From contig NZ_CP009963.1 in NCBI RefSeq assembly GCF_000786695.1, forward strand, positions 1 to 41,440: 41,440 nt of DNA. Reading direction: 5' to 3'. Of the stretch, positions 8,815-15,715 are shown piece after piece. Within the stretch, counting starts at the first letter, position 1. Every line of letters begins with the position of its first letter. The DNA comes from Collimonas arenae (GTDB lineage: Bacteria; Pseudomonadota; Gammaproteobacteria; Burkholderiales; Burkholderiaceae_D). Made by a program: the position numbers and the translations under genes. Below the pieces are notes generated by a model. The model worked only from the letters and a program-made list of their open reading frames with translations. It was not told the origin of the DNA and made no database searches.

Positions 8815-9654
8815 TTAATCAACCACCATTACAAACGCATCGGTACCAGAATCTGTATTGCCTCCCCGTTGAACCTGAATCGCTTCCTGCTTTCCAACTG
8901 GCTCAATAACAACCGGCGGTAGCTCGTCGGTCTTGGCAGGCGCTAACTGCGGTACATCACCAAAACTTACCCAGTCACCGCCCTGGCTGGCTTTCGCCAA
9001 TTTCTGCAGCGGCTGGCGACCGACCGCACGAACTGCTACGGCAACATCGCCGCTTTGCTGCTCAACGGCTGGAACTACCGTTGTTGGACTGCTTAAATTG
9101 AGCGCATTGGAAACCACCTTTTGAACATAGCTAGTTTCGCCAGGCCGATCTGGCCGAAAGCCACGCGTAAAATTTCCGCTGTAATAGCAAGAAAACGAAG
9201 CCCGCAAGGCTTGTTGTTCATTCGGGATTTTTTCTTTTGCTCTTACATAGCAATCTTTAAGGATTGCCGCGCCGGCCTTGATATTGCGGCACGGCTCAAA
9301 GATCGTTTCGTAGGTTTCGCCATACTTGGCGAGGTTGTATCGATTGACTTGAGCCAGCCCTAGGGAGAAATTAAAGCCATCCTTTTCCAGAGTTTTTGCG
9401 GTCGCGACCGCTTCGGCCTGGCTGCGTGGAGTCCGCGCCAACTTCCCATTGACGACGCCAATGGCAAACGGATTGAATGTCGATTCTGTCGTCACGACAC
9501 CTTTGAATGTTTGCGGATGGATATCAGGAGCGCATTTGGCAACCAGTTCTTCAAACTCCGTGAGGTGCGGCGGAACAGCCGGCGCCGCAATAGCCATCAA
9601 TGGCAATGCGTTGCATACACTGATCCCCGCCAGCAGCAGATTAATTGCCTTCAT
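8815..9654 (-). CDS. virB1: VirB1 lytic transglycosylase
   Basis: The 279-residue protein has a signal peptide (AINLLLAGISVCNALPLMAIAA) and an SLT domain with VVTTESTFNPFAIGV containing the catalytic Glu, then GLAQVNRYNL and CRNIKAGAAIL. It cuts peptidoglycan to let the secretion channel pass through the wall. After about residue 200 there is a proline- and glutamine-containing tail of unknown role. The ATG at 9654 lies inside the end of virB11 (14-base overlap) and has a GGAG site; the longer frame upstream has no support. Confidence 0.92.
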   Translation of the reverse strand: MKAINLLLAGISVCNALPLMAIAAPAVPPHLTEFEELVAKCAPDIHPQTFKGVVTTESTFNPFAIGVVNGKLARTPRSQAEAVATAKTLEKDGFNFSLGLAQVNRYNLAKYGETYETIFEPCRNIKAGAAILKDCYVRAKEKIPNEQQALRASFSCYYSGNFTRGFRPDRPGETSYVQKVVSNALNLSSPTTVVPAVEQQSGDVAVAVRAVGRQPLQKLAKASQGGDWVSFGDVPQLAPAKTDELPPVVIEPVGKQEAIQVQRGGNTDSGTDAFVMVVD

Positions 9655-10666
9655 AAAGGATCTCCGAGATGAAGCGGCGCCCACTGTTTTTATCGTAGGA
9701 AAATTGAACAACCACCTGGATCAATGATTTGGCGTAGTCGATAATTTGCGACTGATTTAACGCAATACCAGCGCGTAGCACCATCATCGAAAGACGTTCA
9801 TACATCATGGCCGGGCTATTTGAGTGGATCGTCGTTATCGATCCACCCGCCCCGGTATTAAGCATTTCAAGGTACGAATAAGCTTCTGCACCACGAAGCT
9901 CACCCATGATGATTCTGTCAGGCGTCAGCCGTAATGACGCCTCCAACAAATCAATTGCAGAAACTTTCGAAACGCCTTGGCCACCACGCGAGTACAGCAA
10001 GTGCAAACAATTCGGCTGCGGCGGCCGTATTTCTCGAGAATCTTCAATCGTCACAATCCGCTCATAGTCCGGAACCGTCTTGAGCAAGGCATTAAGGAAC
10101 GTCGTTTTACCTGTGTTGGTTCCGGCAGAAACCACTATATTCTTATGCGTCAGCACGGCCCCCCGTAAAAATCCCTCCCAGTCTTTTTCCTTGCACATCC
10201 GTGTTAGGTTTTCGTTCGAATATTCGACGCTCTCCTTTTTCTCGTTGATGTTGTTGAAGGCGCCTTGCTTCTTGTAATCCTCAATGGTGAGATCCAACAA
10301 TGAGGGCTTACGAATACAAAGTGCCATTGTCTTTTCCCCGACAGCCGGCGCCTTGACAACCTGGACGCGATAACCACCGCGCTCGGTATCATCGACACCA
10401 TCAGACAAATCAATAGGCATCGTTGCCGACAACAACGGGCGTTCTCGATCTGTCTCCTGGCTGGAATACGACGCCGTAACGTCTGCCAAGGACTCCAGGA
10501 GCGCATACGACAGTTCCGGCATGTCGATGCGCTCCATATACCCCTGCCCCTGCCGTGCAACGAACATTTCAAAAGGCTTATTGACCACCAATTCAGTGAC
10601 CTTGGCTTCATCAAGGTATGGCTTCATAGAAGCCAGTTTTTGCCGGAACGATGCGATTTGAGACAT
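9641..10666 (-). CDS. virB11: VirB11 hexameric ATPase
   Basis: The 341-residue protein has an N-terminal domain (about 1-150) and a RecA-like domain with Walker A SAGTNTGKTT (near 178-187), the Asp box VTIEDSREI, the Walker B region RIIMGELRGAEAYSYL and the His-box-like SITTIHSNSP. It acts at the cytoplasmic face and switches the machine between pilus assembly and DNA transfer. It starts ten bases after virB10 and overlaps virB1. Confidence 0.96.
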   Translation of the reverse strand: MSQIASFRQKLASMKPYLDEAKVTELVVNKPFEMFVARQGQGYMERIDMPELSYALLESLADVTASYSSQETDRERPLLSATMPIDLSDGVDDTERGGYRVQVVKAPAVGEKTMALCIRKPSLLDLTIEDYKKQGAFNNINEKKESVEYSNENLTRMCKEKDWEGFLRGAVLTHKNIVVSAGTNTGKTTFLNALLKTVPDYERIVTIEDSREIRPPQPNCLHLLYSRGGQGVSKVSAIDLLEASLRLTPDRIIMGELRGAEAYSYLEMLNTGAGGSITTIHSNSPAMMYERLSMMVLRAGIALNQSQIIDYAKSLIQVVVQFSYDKNSGRRFISEILYEGN

Positions 10667-10676
10667 TTAAATTCCT

Positions 10677-11864
10677 TCAGTCAATAAGAACTGCGCCGTC
10701 TTGCTGCTTGGCTGCGTCCGCTTGTTTCTTATAAATTTTTGAGAAATCCAGATCCCGATTCACAAAAATGCGAATGCGCGTACCGGCCGGAGCAGTAATT
10801 GTTGGAGGGATATTGATATAGGGCGCCAGGACCGACTGCGAGGTCTGAGCCGCTGCTTGCTGGACCGATTGACGATATTGGGAGGAAGAGTTGTTTTGAT
10901 CGCCAGTGGACACCCCAGTATTAGACGCACCAGCGCCAATGATTGAAATCAAGGATGATGTGCCAAATATTTCGGCAAAATGCGTGTCTACCAACCCGCC
11001 AATACCCGACGTACCGAGCTGGTCAGACCCGATGCTGTCCAGCACAACCTCGCTGATAGTGTTATCTGGGTTGGCCGTGCGCAAGGTATTCCAGACTGAA
11101 AACATGCGACTCTGCCCCTTGGCCAAGGACGAGTTATAGACGCCACACATTCGCGAACCCCAAGGAATCAGCTTCAAGCGGCCGCGCTCTGCATACACAT
11201 CGCTTTGAATCGTAGCGCAAATGGTTCCCGGCAAATCAGAGATAGACCTTGGAACGATGATTCCATCAAGAACCTTACCCTGAAGGATTTTGTATTCCAG
11301 GTCTGTGATGTTGTATGCGAGACTTACAGGAACCCCTGTACCCGACACTGAACGGGCAAACCGTGAATTGGTATCCTGCGCCCCTTTGTCTCCAGCAGTT
11401 CCCGCGCCCAATCCAGCCTGTCCTTGCGCATCTGCCGCCGTGGACGGCCCCGCCTGCGCGCTGACACCACTAGGCTCAATTGCCGATTTTCTCCGTGCCT
11501 CCAAAAATTTGCGCGCCTGCTCTTCGCGCTGCTGCTCCAACTGGGCCTTTTGCGGATCCGCAGCTTGTTGGCTAGCTGGTGTTGCTGTCGGCGTGACAGC
11601 CGGTACAACTGCGGCGGACTGTTCCTTGAGCTGAGGTACTGGCTTACGCGGCGCCACCGTCAGATTAGCGTCAGGTAATGCGGCAGATTTTGATTCTCGC
11701 CCCTTTAAAAAATAGACCGCGACGATGGCAGAAACAGCAATAACGCCTATCGCAACGCCGTTCATTTTCTTTTTACGACTCGCGGCAACAATCGACGCGT
11801 TAGTCTCTTTCTCCCAAGAATCTACGGCCTGATCCCGAGAATCTAATGGTTGCGTAGTTGCCAT
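10677..11864 (-). CDS. virB10: VirB10 core-complex protein
   Basis: The 395-residue protein has a cytoplasmic tail, one transmembrane helix (about residues 35-51), a Pro/Gln/Ala-rich periplasmic linker and the C-terminal VirB10/TrbI beta-barrel domain (YNITDLEYKILQGKVLDGIIVPRSI, then LIPWGSRMCGVYNSS, ending GTRIRIFVNRDLDFS). It spans both membranes and forms the outer-membrane pore with VirB9. virB9 ends two bases upstream of its start. Confidence 0.96.
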   Translation of the reverse strand: MATTQPLDSRDQAVDSWEKETNASIVAASRKKKMNGVAIGVIAVSAIVAVYFLKGRESKSAALPDANLTVAPRKPVPQLKEQSAAVVPAVTPTATPASQQAADPQKAQLEQQREEQARKFLEARRKSAIEPSGVSAQAGPSTAADAQGQAGLGAGTAGDKGAQDTNSRFARSVSGTGVPVSLAYNITDLEYKILQGKVLDGIIVPRSISDLPGTICATIQSDVYAERGRLKLIPWGSRMCGVYNSSLAKGQSRMFSVWNTLRTANPDNTISEVVLDSIGSDQLGTSGIGGLVDTHFAEIFGTSSLISIIGAGASNTGVSTGDQNNSSSQYRQSVQQAAAQTSQSVLAPYINIPPTITAPAGTRIRIFVNRDLDFSKIYKKQADAAKQQDGAVLID

Positions 11865-11866
11865 TA

Positions 11867-12661
11867 TTAATGCCCCCCGCCCTTCAAGTCACTAGCGCTA
11901 CTTGCTAATTTCTTGGCATTAATGGCTATATTCTCTACGCACAAATGTGCATCACCGTTACGCAACGTGAACATATGACCAAGTCGCTCAACTACTAGGT
12001 ACTCGCCGTCCCTGCGCGTGTTTACAACCGACTCCTTCCCATCGCTACCAACAATATAAATACCCGGTTTTTCGGAGTTTTTCTCGAACAAGAACCACGT
12101 GAATTCACCATCGTCGAAAACACTTTTCAACGGAATTGTGGTCTTGTCACCGGCAGCGAAATAGTGGGAGTTTGTCTTCGCTGGATCAAATCCCTTTGTC
12201 GTACGGTCGTTACTTTGGCTCTGAACAGCGTTCGACACAACATCGACTGAATTCGCGTTTGGGTATATGAATCGCACCAAAAACGTTATGTCACCCTGCT
12301 TTGAAGAGCTGTTGAGTTTGAAAAAGTAGGTGCGTTTGTTAGTCACAAGCGTCATATTTGTGGCTGCATTGGGCTCGACAGGCTTAACAAACACCCGGCT
12401 TCCGCTAATAACCGTTTGCCAAGCAATCGAGTCACCTATCGTACGAACTTTGATAACCTCGTCCGGCGCAAGCTCAATCGTTGTCTGATAGCCGTAGGTG
12501 CCAACAATTTCATACACCTGGTTCGCGTCATAAGCTACTTGTTTGATTCGTTGATCCGACACCAACGAGTTCGGCGTTTTCGCGGCATGCGCCGGTAACG
12601 CCGAAAACATCGAAGCGCCGGCAATGGTGGCGGCGGCGATAGAAAGGGTATTTTTCTTCAT
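11867..12661 (-). CDS. virB9: VirB9 core-complex protein
   Basis: The 264-residue protein has a signal peptide (LSIAAATIAGASMFSALPAHA), the N-terminal VirB9 domain (IKQVAYDANQVYEIVGTYGYQTTIEL) and the C-terminal domain that binds VirB7 and VirB10 (HYFAAGDKTTIPLKSVFDDGEFTWF). The ATG at 12661 follows AAGGAA; the open frame extends upstream towards the end of virB8 without a start signal. Confidence 0.95.
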   Translation of the reverse strand: MKKNTLSIAAATIAGASMFSALPAHAAKTPNSLVSDQRIKQVAYDANQVYEIVGTYGYQTTIELAPDEVIKVRTIGDSIAWQTVISGSRVFVKPVEPNAATNMTLVTNKRTYFFKLNSSSKQGDITFLVRFIYPNANSVDVVSNAVQSQSNDRTTKGFDPAKTNSHYFAAGDKTTIPLKSVFDDGEFTWFLFEKNSEKPGIYIVGSDGKESVVNTRRDGEYLVVERLGHMFTLRNGDAHLCVENIAINAKKLASSASDLKGGGH

Positions 12662-12686
12662 GATTTTCCTTGTATGTGCGATGAGA

Positions 12687-13364
12687 TTATTGAGCGCTAA
12701 ATCGTTGGCTCTTACTGTAGGAAGTTGAGGCAAATCCCAATGGATTTTCCCAACGATCCCCAAGCGCAAGCGGCTTAAACGTATAGATGTTGCGTATCAT
12801 GGCTGTGTAGTATTCGGACGTTTCCACACCATCTTTATCTTTCGTGACGCTTTTAAATTCAACCTGGTAAGCGTCGCGTTTATCACCAAGAGGATTGATG
12901 GCCGTAATAACCGGGTAACGTCTTGCGCCTGGCTGCAGCTTGTAATAAGGATTGTCTGGATTGTCGGCGGCAGTCTCATGGTCGTACTGCTTTGCTACCG
13001 AAACAGTCGAGTGCAGGCGGCACAAATCAGCGTTGCGTTGACGCCAATTAGGATCAAACGTGTTACAGGCCGTAATAAAAGTGTTGATATCGCTTTCGAC
13101 AAAACTTTCCAAGCCAGTGATAGTTTCCTTGGTCACGACCTGCTGCTTGATGACATGACCGTTCGCATCCAACACACTCACTACCGGAATAACTTTTTGG
13201 TTAGCAGCCAGGTACGCTACCGCCACCCCCAAACTAACTATTGCGATAATGCAGCCAGCACCAAACAGGTTTGAGCGATTCCGTTCAACCTTGACTTTAT
13301 TGACCCCGCCAACTTGTGTCTGTTGAGTCTTTGGATCATCCTTGAACGTGTTTTTTCTAAACAT
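12687..13364 (-). CDS. virB8: VirB8 inner-membrane assembly protein
   Basis: The 225-residue protein has a short cytoplasmic tail, one transmembrane helix (about 34-54, AGCIIAIVSLGVAVAYLA) and the periplasmic NTF2-like VirB8 domain. That domain includes NPDNPYYKLQPGARRYPV and ends with NIYTFKPLALGDRWENPLGF. The ATG shares one base with the TAA of virB6 (TAATG), so translation is coupled; AAGGTG precedes it. Confidence 0.94.
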   Translation of the reverse strand: MFRKNTFKDDPKTQQTQVGGVNKVKVERNRSNLFGAGCIIAIVSLGVAVAYLAANQKVIPVVSVLDANGHVIKQQVVTKETITGLESFVESDINTFITACNTFDPNWRQRNADLCRLHSTVSVAKQYDHETAADNPDNPYYKLQPGARRYPVITAINPLGDKRDAYQVEFKSVTKDKDGVETSEYYTAMIRNIYTFKPLALGDRWENPLGFASTSYSKSQRFSAQ

Positions 13365-14230
13365 TATTTGGCACCTTTTGTAGTAAGAGTTCGGACAGCC
13401 ATCATTAATAACGAAGCGCCGCCGACCGTTGCACCGCCGGAGAGAGCGGCAGCCCATCCTTTGATCTGCAACATAAAAATAATCAAAACAGCTTCGATGA
13501 TGAGGAGATAGGAAACTTGTTCGCCGGTAATTAATCTGGCATCAATGAAGCCGGCCGCTTTACCAACCTCATCGATGTAATCGCCAAATGCCAAAAATCC
13601 GAATCGGACAATAGCGATCACTAGGATGTAGACCAGCGAAAAATTGAACATCATGCTTAGCCAATTCATGAACCACTGTCTCGTTTGGCTAAACATGGCG
13701 AAACCGATGAACAACGGCAAAAGCACCATCGTTATCGCCAATCCAAATTTGGCGATAGTCATGTAGACCAGAGCAACGCCGAATAAAATTGTATTGACAA
13801 TCAATATGCCCATACCTTCCAAGATCGCGTTGACCTGATACCAATCAACACCGCGAAGCGTTTCTGACACCTTGTCGGCATTGGTGTATAGGGCATCGAG
13901 CATATTGGCTGTTGGTTGTCCTGCCATAATCGTTCCTGCAGCGGACTCCATAAACGATACGAAGATGTTGTAAATCGTCAATGCAAGGCCACCCCAATTC
14001 AATGTCCCAAAAACCGCTGAAGTCATCACGGCTTTTGTGAGCACATCCCGCCATTCCAACGGCGAGTTCCCCGCGTAAACCTTGTATCCGAGCAGTGCCC
14101 AATACAAGATTGCGGCGTAGGTAATTGCAGGACTAATCGCAGACGCAATAGCAGGATAGGTCTGTGTCAGAAACGAGGTTGTGATGCCATCTGCAGCGCC
14201 GATAAGCCCTGTTAAAGTTAGGGTAGACAT
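13364..14230 (-). CDS. virB6: VirB6 polytopic membrane protein
   Basis: The 288-residue protein has at least five hydrophobic segments, including YAAILYWALLGYKVYAG, ILIVNTILFGVALVYMTIA and LAITMVLLPLFIGFAMF, and the periplasmic loop typical of VirB6/TrbL. It forms part of the inner-membrane channel. A GGGAG site precedes the start. No separate virB7 is found between virB6 and virB8; see the lipoprotein at 14586. Confidence 0.92.
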   Translation of the reverse strand: MSTLTLTGLIGAADGITTSFLTQTYPAIASAISPAITYAAILYWALLGYKVYAGNSPLEWRDVLTKAVMTSAVFGTLNWGGLALTIYNIFVSFMESAAGTIMAGQPTANMLDALYTNADKVSETLRGVDWYQVNAILEGMGILIVNTILFGVALVYMTIAKFGLAITMVLLPLFIGFAMFSQTRQWFMNWLSMMFNFSLVYILVIAIVRFGFLAFGDYIDEVGKAAGFIDARLITGEQVSYLLIIEAVLIIFMLQIKGWAAALSGGATVGGASLLMMAVRTLTTKGAK

Positions 14231-14233
14231 TGG

Positions 14234-14593
14234 CTATTTAGCTCCCGTTACCTGTTTCCAATGGCTTACAACATCGGCATTCACAATATCGTCGATGGTC
14301 AAGTGCACGCCGGTATTTGCCTCAACTCTTTTCGTTATATTGAAAATGCACACGTCCCTGGTGTGTTCGCGCTGCGTCGGCTGAAAATAAAGGTCAGCCT
14401 CGCAGTGAGTTGGAAACCACTGGCTAAACTGTTCCTTGGTCGCGGTCAGCAACGGATTCCCGGTTTTCTGCTCCGGTTGAATGACGGTCTGCGGCAGCAT
14501 TGCCGTGCGCGGATCGGCCATTGGCTTTAGTAGGGTCTGCAGAAAAAAATAGGCCCCAATCAGTACACCAATAATGATTAACAATTTACGCAT
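14234..14593 (-). CDS. Transfer-operon small membrane protein, unknown
   Basis: The 119-residue protein has one N-terminal transmembrane helix (LLIIIGVLIGAYFFLQTLL) and a periplasmic part with two cysteines (PTHCEAD and DVCIFNI) that could form a disulfide. It overlaps the lipoprotein gene by eight bases and lies four bases before virB6, with GAGG before the ATG. pKM101 carries its entry-exclusion gene eex between the VirB5 and VirB6 genes, so exclusion or channel assembly are reasonable guesses. Family not recognised. Confidence 0.65.
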   Translation of the reverse strand: MRKLLIIIGVLIGAYFFLQTLLKPMADPRTAMLPQTVIQPEQKTGNPLLTATKEQFSQWFPTHCEADLYFQPTQREHTRDVCIFNITKRVEANTGVHLTIDDIVNADVVSHWKQVTGAK

Positions 14594-14804
14594 TGGTTAC
14601 CTCAATATATGGCGTGTTGTCGATCGGCCGAAAATCGCAGCCGGCACACGGCGACGTATCCAGCTTGGCCGAATTACTGGCGCAGCCGGCGATGATGGCA
14701 CCCAAGAACAAGATGGCGAAGAACCGCCAGCTTTTCTTGATAATCCAGAACGGGATCCATGCCGGCGCGAAAACGATTTTCAACAAGAGAAAAAAGAGTT
14801 TCAT
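14586..14804 (-). CDS. Small lipoprotein, candidate VirB7 or entry-exclusion protein
   Basis: The 72-residue protein has a hydrophobic N-terminal half and a lipobox ending GAIIAGC (Cys near residue 41). A short tail follows with two more cysteines (SPCAGC) and the sequence DNTPYIEV. The unusually long hydrophobic segment before the lipobox suggests an extra membrane span. Size and lipobox fit VirB7; position between virB5 and virB6 fits an Eex protein. AAGGAA precedes the start. Confidence 0.7.
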   Translation of the reverse strand: MKLFFLLLKIVFAPAWIPFWIIKKSWRFFAILFLGAIIAGCASNSAKLDTSPCAGCDFRPIDNTPYIEVTNA

Positions 14805-14838
14805 AGCGATATTCCTTCGAGAGTTTTGGCGATTGAAA

Positions 14839-15501
14839 TTATTGGTCGGCGCGCTTGTAGCGTTGCTGAATACTTGCCGACGCCTGATTTTGTTGGTTCA
14901 ACAGATTCGCCTGCAGGTTCGTATTCATCACATTGAGCTTCGCCATGGCCGAAGTGAGCATGCCGTTTTCGGTAGAGATGCGGTTTTGAAGATCGGCGGC
15001 ATCTTTGGCGTTGACGGTGGTGTCAACTTGTGCTGCCATCGAAGCCAGGTTGTTGAGATGGGTCTGAACCTCCGAATACAAGGCATCGCCGCCAGTCAAA
15101 GCGGCGCGTACCGAATCGGTACTCAGCTTGTAGCTAGTAGCCGTCTGCCCGTTAGGATTCTGGAAAAGCTCTTGCGGAAGGGTCTGGATTATCTTTTCGT
15201 ATGATCCTTGGCTGGCGCCGAACGTCCCGCTACTCTGTTGAGCAACGACTTCTTGCCATGAACCCGGAACAACCGAGGATTTCTGAATAGAATCAGTCAG
15301 GCCTGACAGGCCCCGGCCATAGCTACCCGTAACAGCGTCGTATTGCTTTTTGACTGTTTCGTACGTCTGCTGCAATTGCGCCAGATTAGCGGCTAATCCA
15401 GCCCAGGTAGCAGCATCGCCAACCGGTACGCCTTGCGCGAATACCGATGTGGATGCAGAAAAACTCATGGCGATAGCCAGGGAAATAAGTTTCTTTTTCA
15501 T
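14839..15501 (-). CDS. virB5: VirB5 minor pilin / adhesin
   Basis: The 220-residue protein has a signal peptide ending SASTSVFAQG and a largely helical, Gln-rich body (WAGLAANLAQLQQTYETVKKQYDAVTGSYG) as in VirB5/TraC proteins. These sit at the pilus tip. The ATG at 15501 has AGGAG eight bases upstream. Confidence 0.92.
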   Translation of the reverse strand: MKKKLISLAIAMSFSASTSVFAQGVPVGDAATWAGLAANLAQLQQTYETVKKQYDAVTGSYGRGLSGLTDSIQKSSVVPGSWQEVVAQQSSGTFGASQGSYEKIIQTLPQELFQNPNGQTATSYKLSTDSVRAALTGGDALYSEVQTHLNNLASMAAQVDTTVNAKDAADLQNRISTENGMLTSAMAKLNVMNTNLQANLLNQQNQASASIQQRYKRADQ

Positions 15502-15554
15502 GGTCAAACTCCTATTGGTTAGAAATGTGTTTCTTGGTTTAACGGGACGGCCAA

Positions 15555-15713
15555 TTACGCTTTCTGCTCATCATCGTCATCGTGGCGATACTCCGCGACC
15601 GGTGGCGGGGAAGGAGGTCGAAGGCGCAGCCGCAAAAATTCAGCATCGCTTAAGCGAAGCTGGGCATAGTCAGCGTCGTTCGAACCATCAGGAAAGAAGA
15701 ATTTCGTCGTCAT
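15555..15713 (-). CDS. 52-residue protein resembling a segment of VirB4
   Basis: This short gene has an excellent ribosome site (AAGGAGTTTAGCC before ATG) and starts three bases after virB4 stops. Residues 2-30 (TKFFFPDGSNDADYAQ, LSDAEFLRL) align with the VirB4 C-terminal region encoded next door (TKLFLPNDGANHPDYVDQ, LTEEEFKFI). It then ends in a Pro-rich and Asp/His-rich tail (RPPSPPPVAEYRHDDDD). It looks like a duplicated piece of virB4 that kept its own start. It could be a decoy or regulator of VirB4, or a relic. Confidence 0.7.
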   Translation of the reverse strand: MTTKFFFPDGSNDADYAQLRLSDAEFLRLRLRPPSPPPVAEYRHDDDDEQKA

Positions 15714-15715
15714 GG

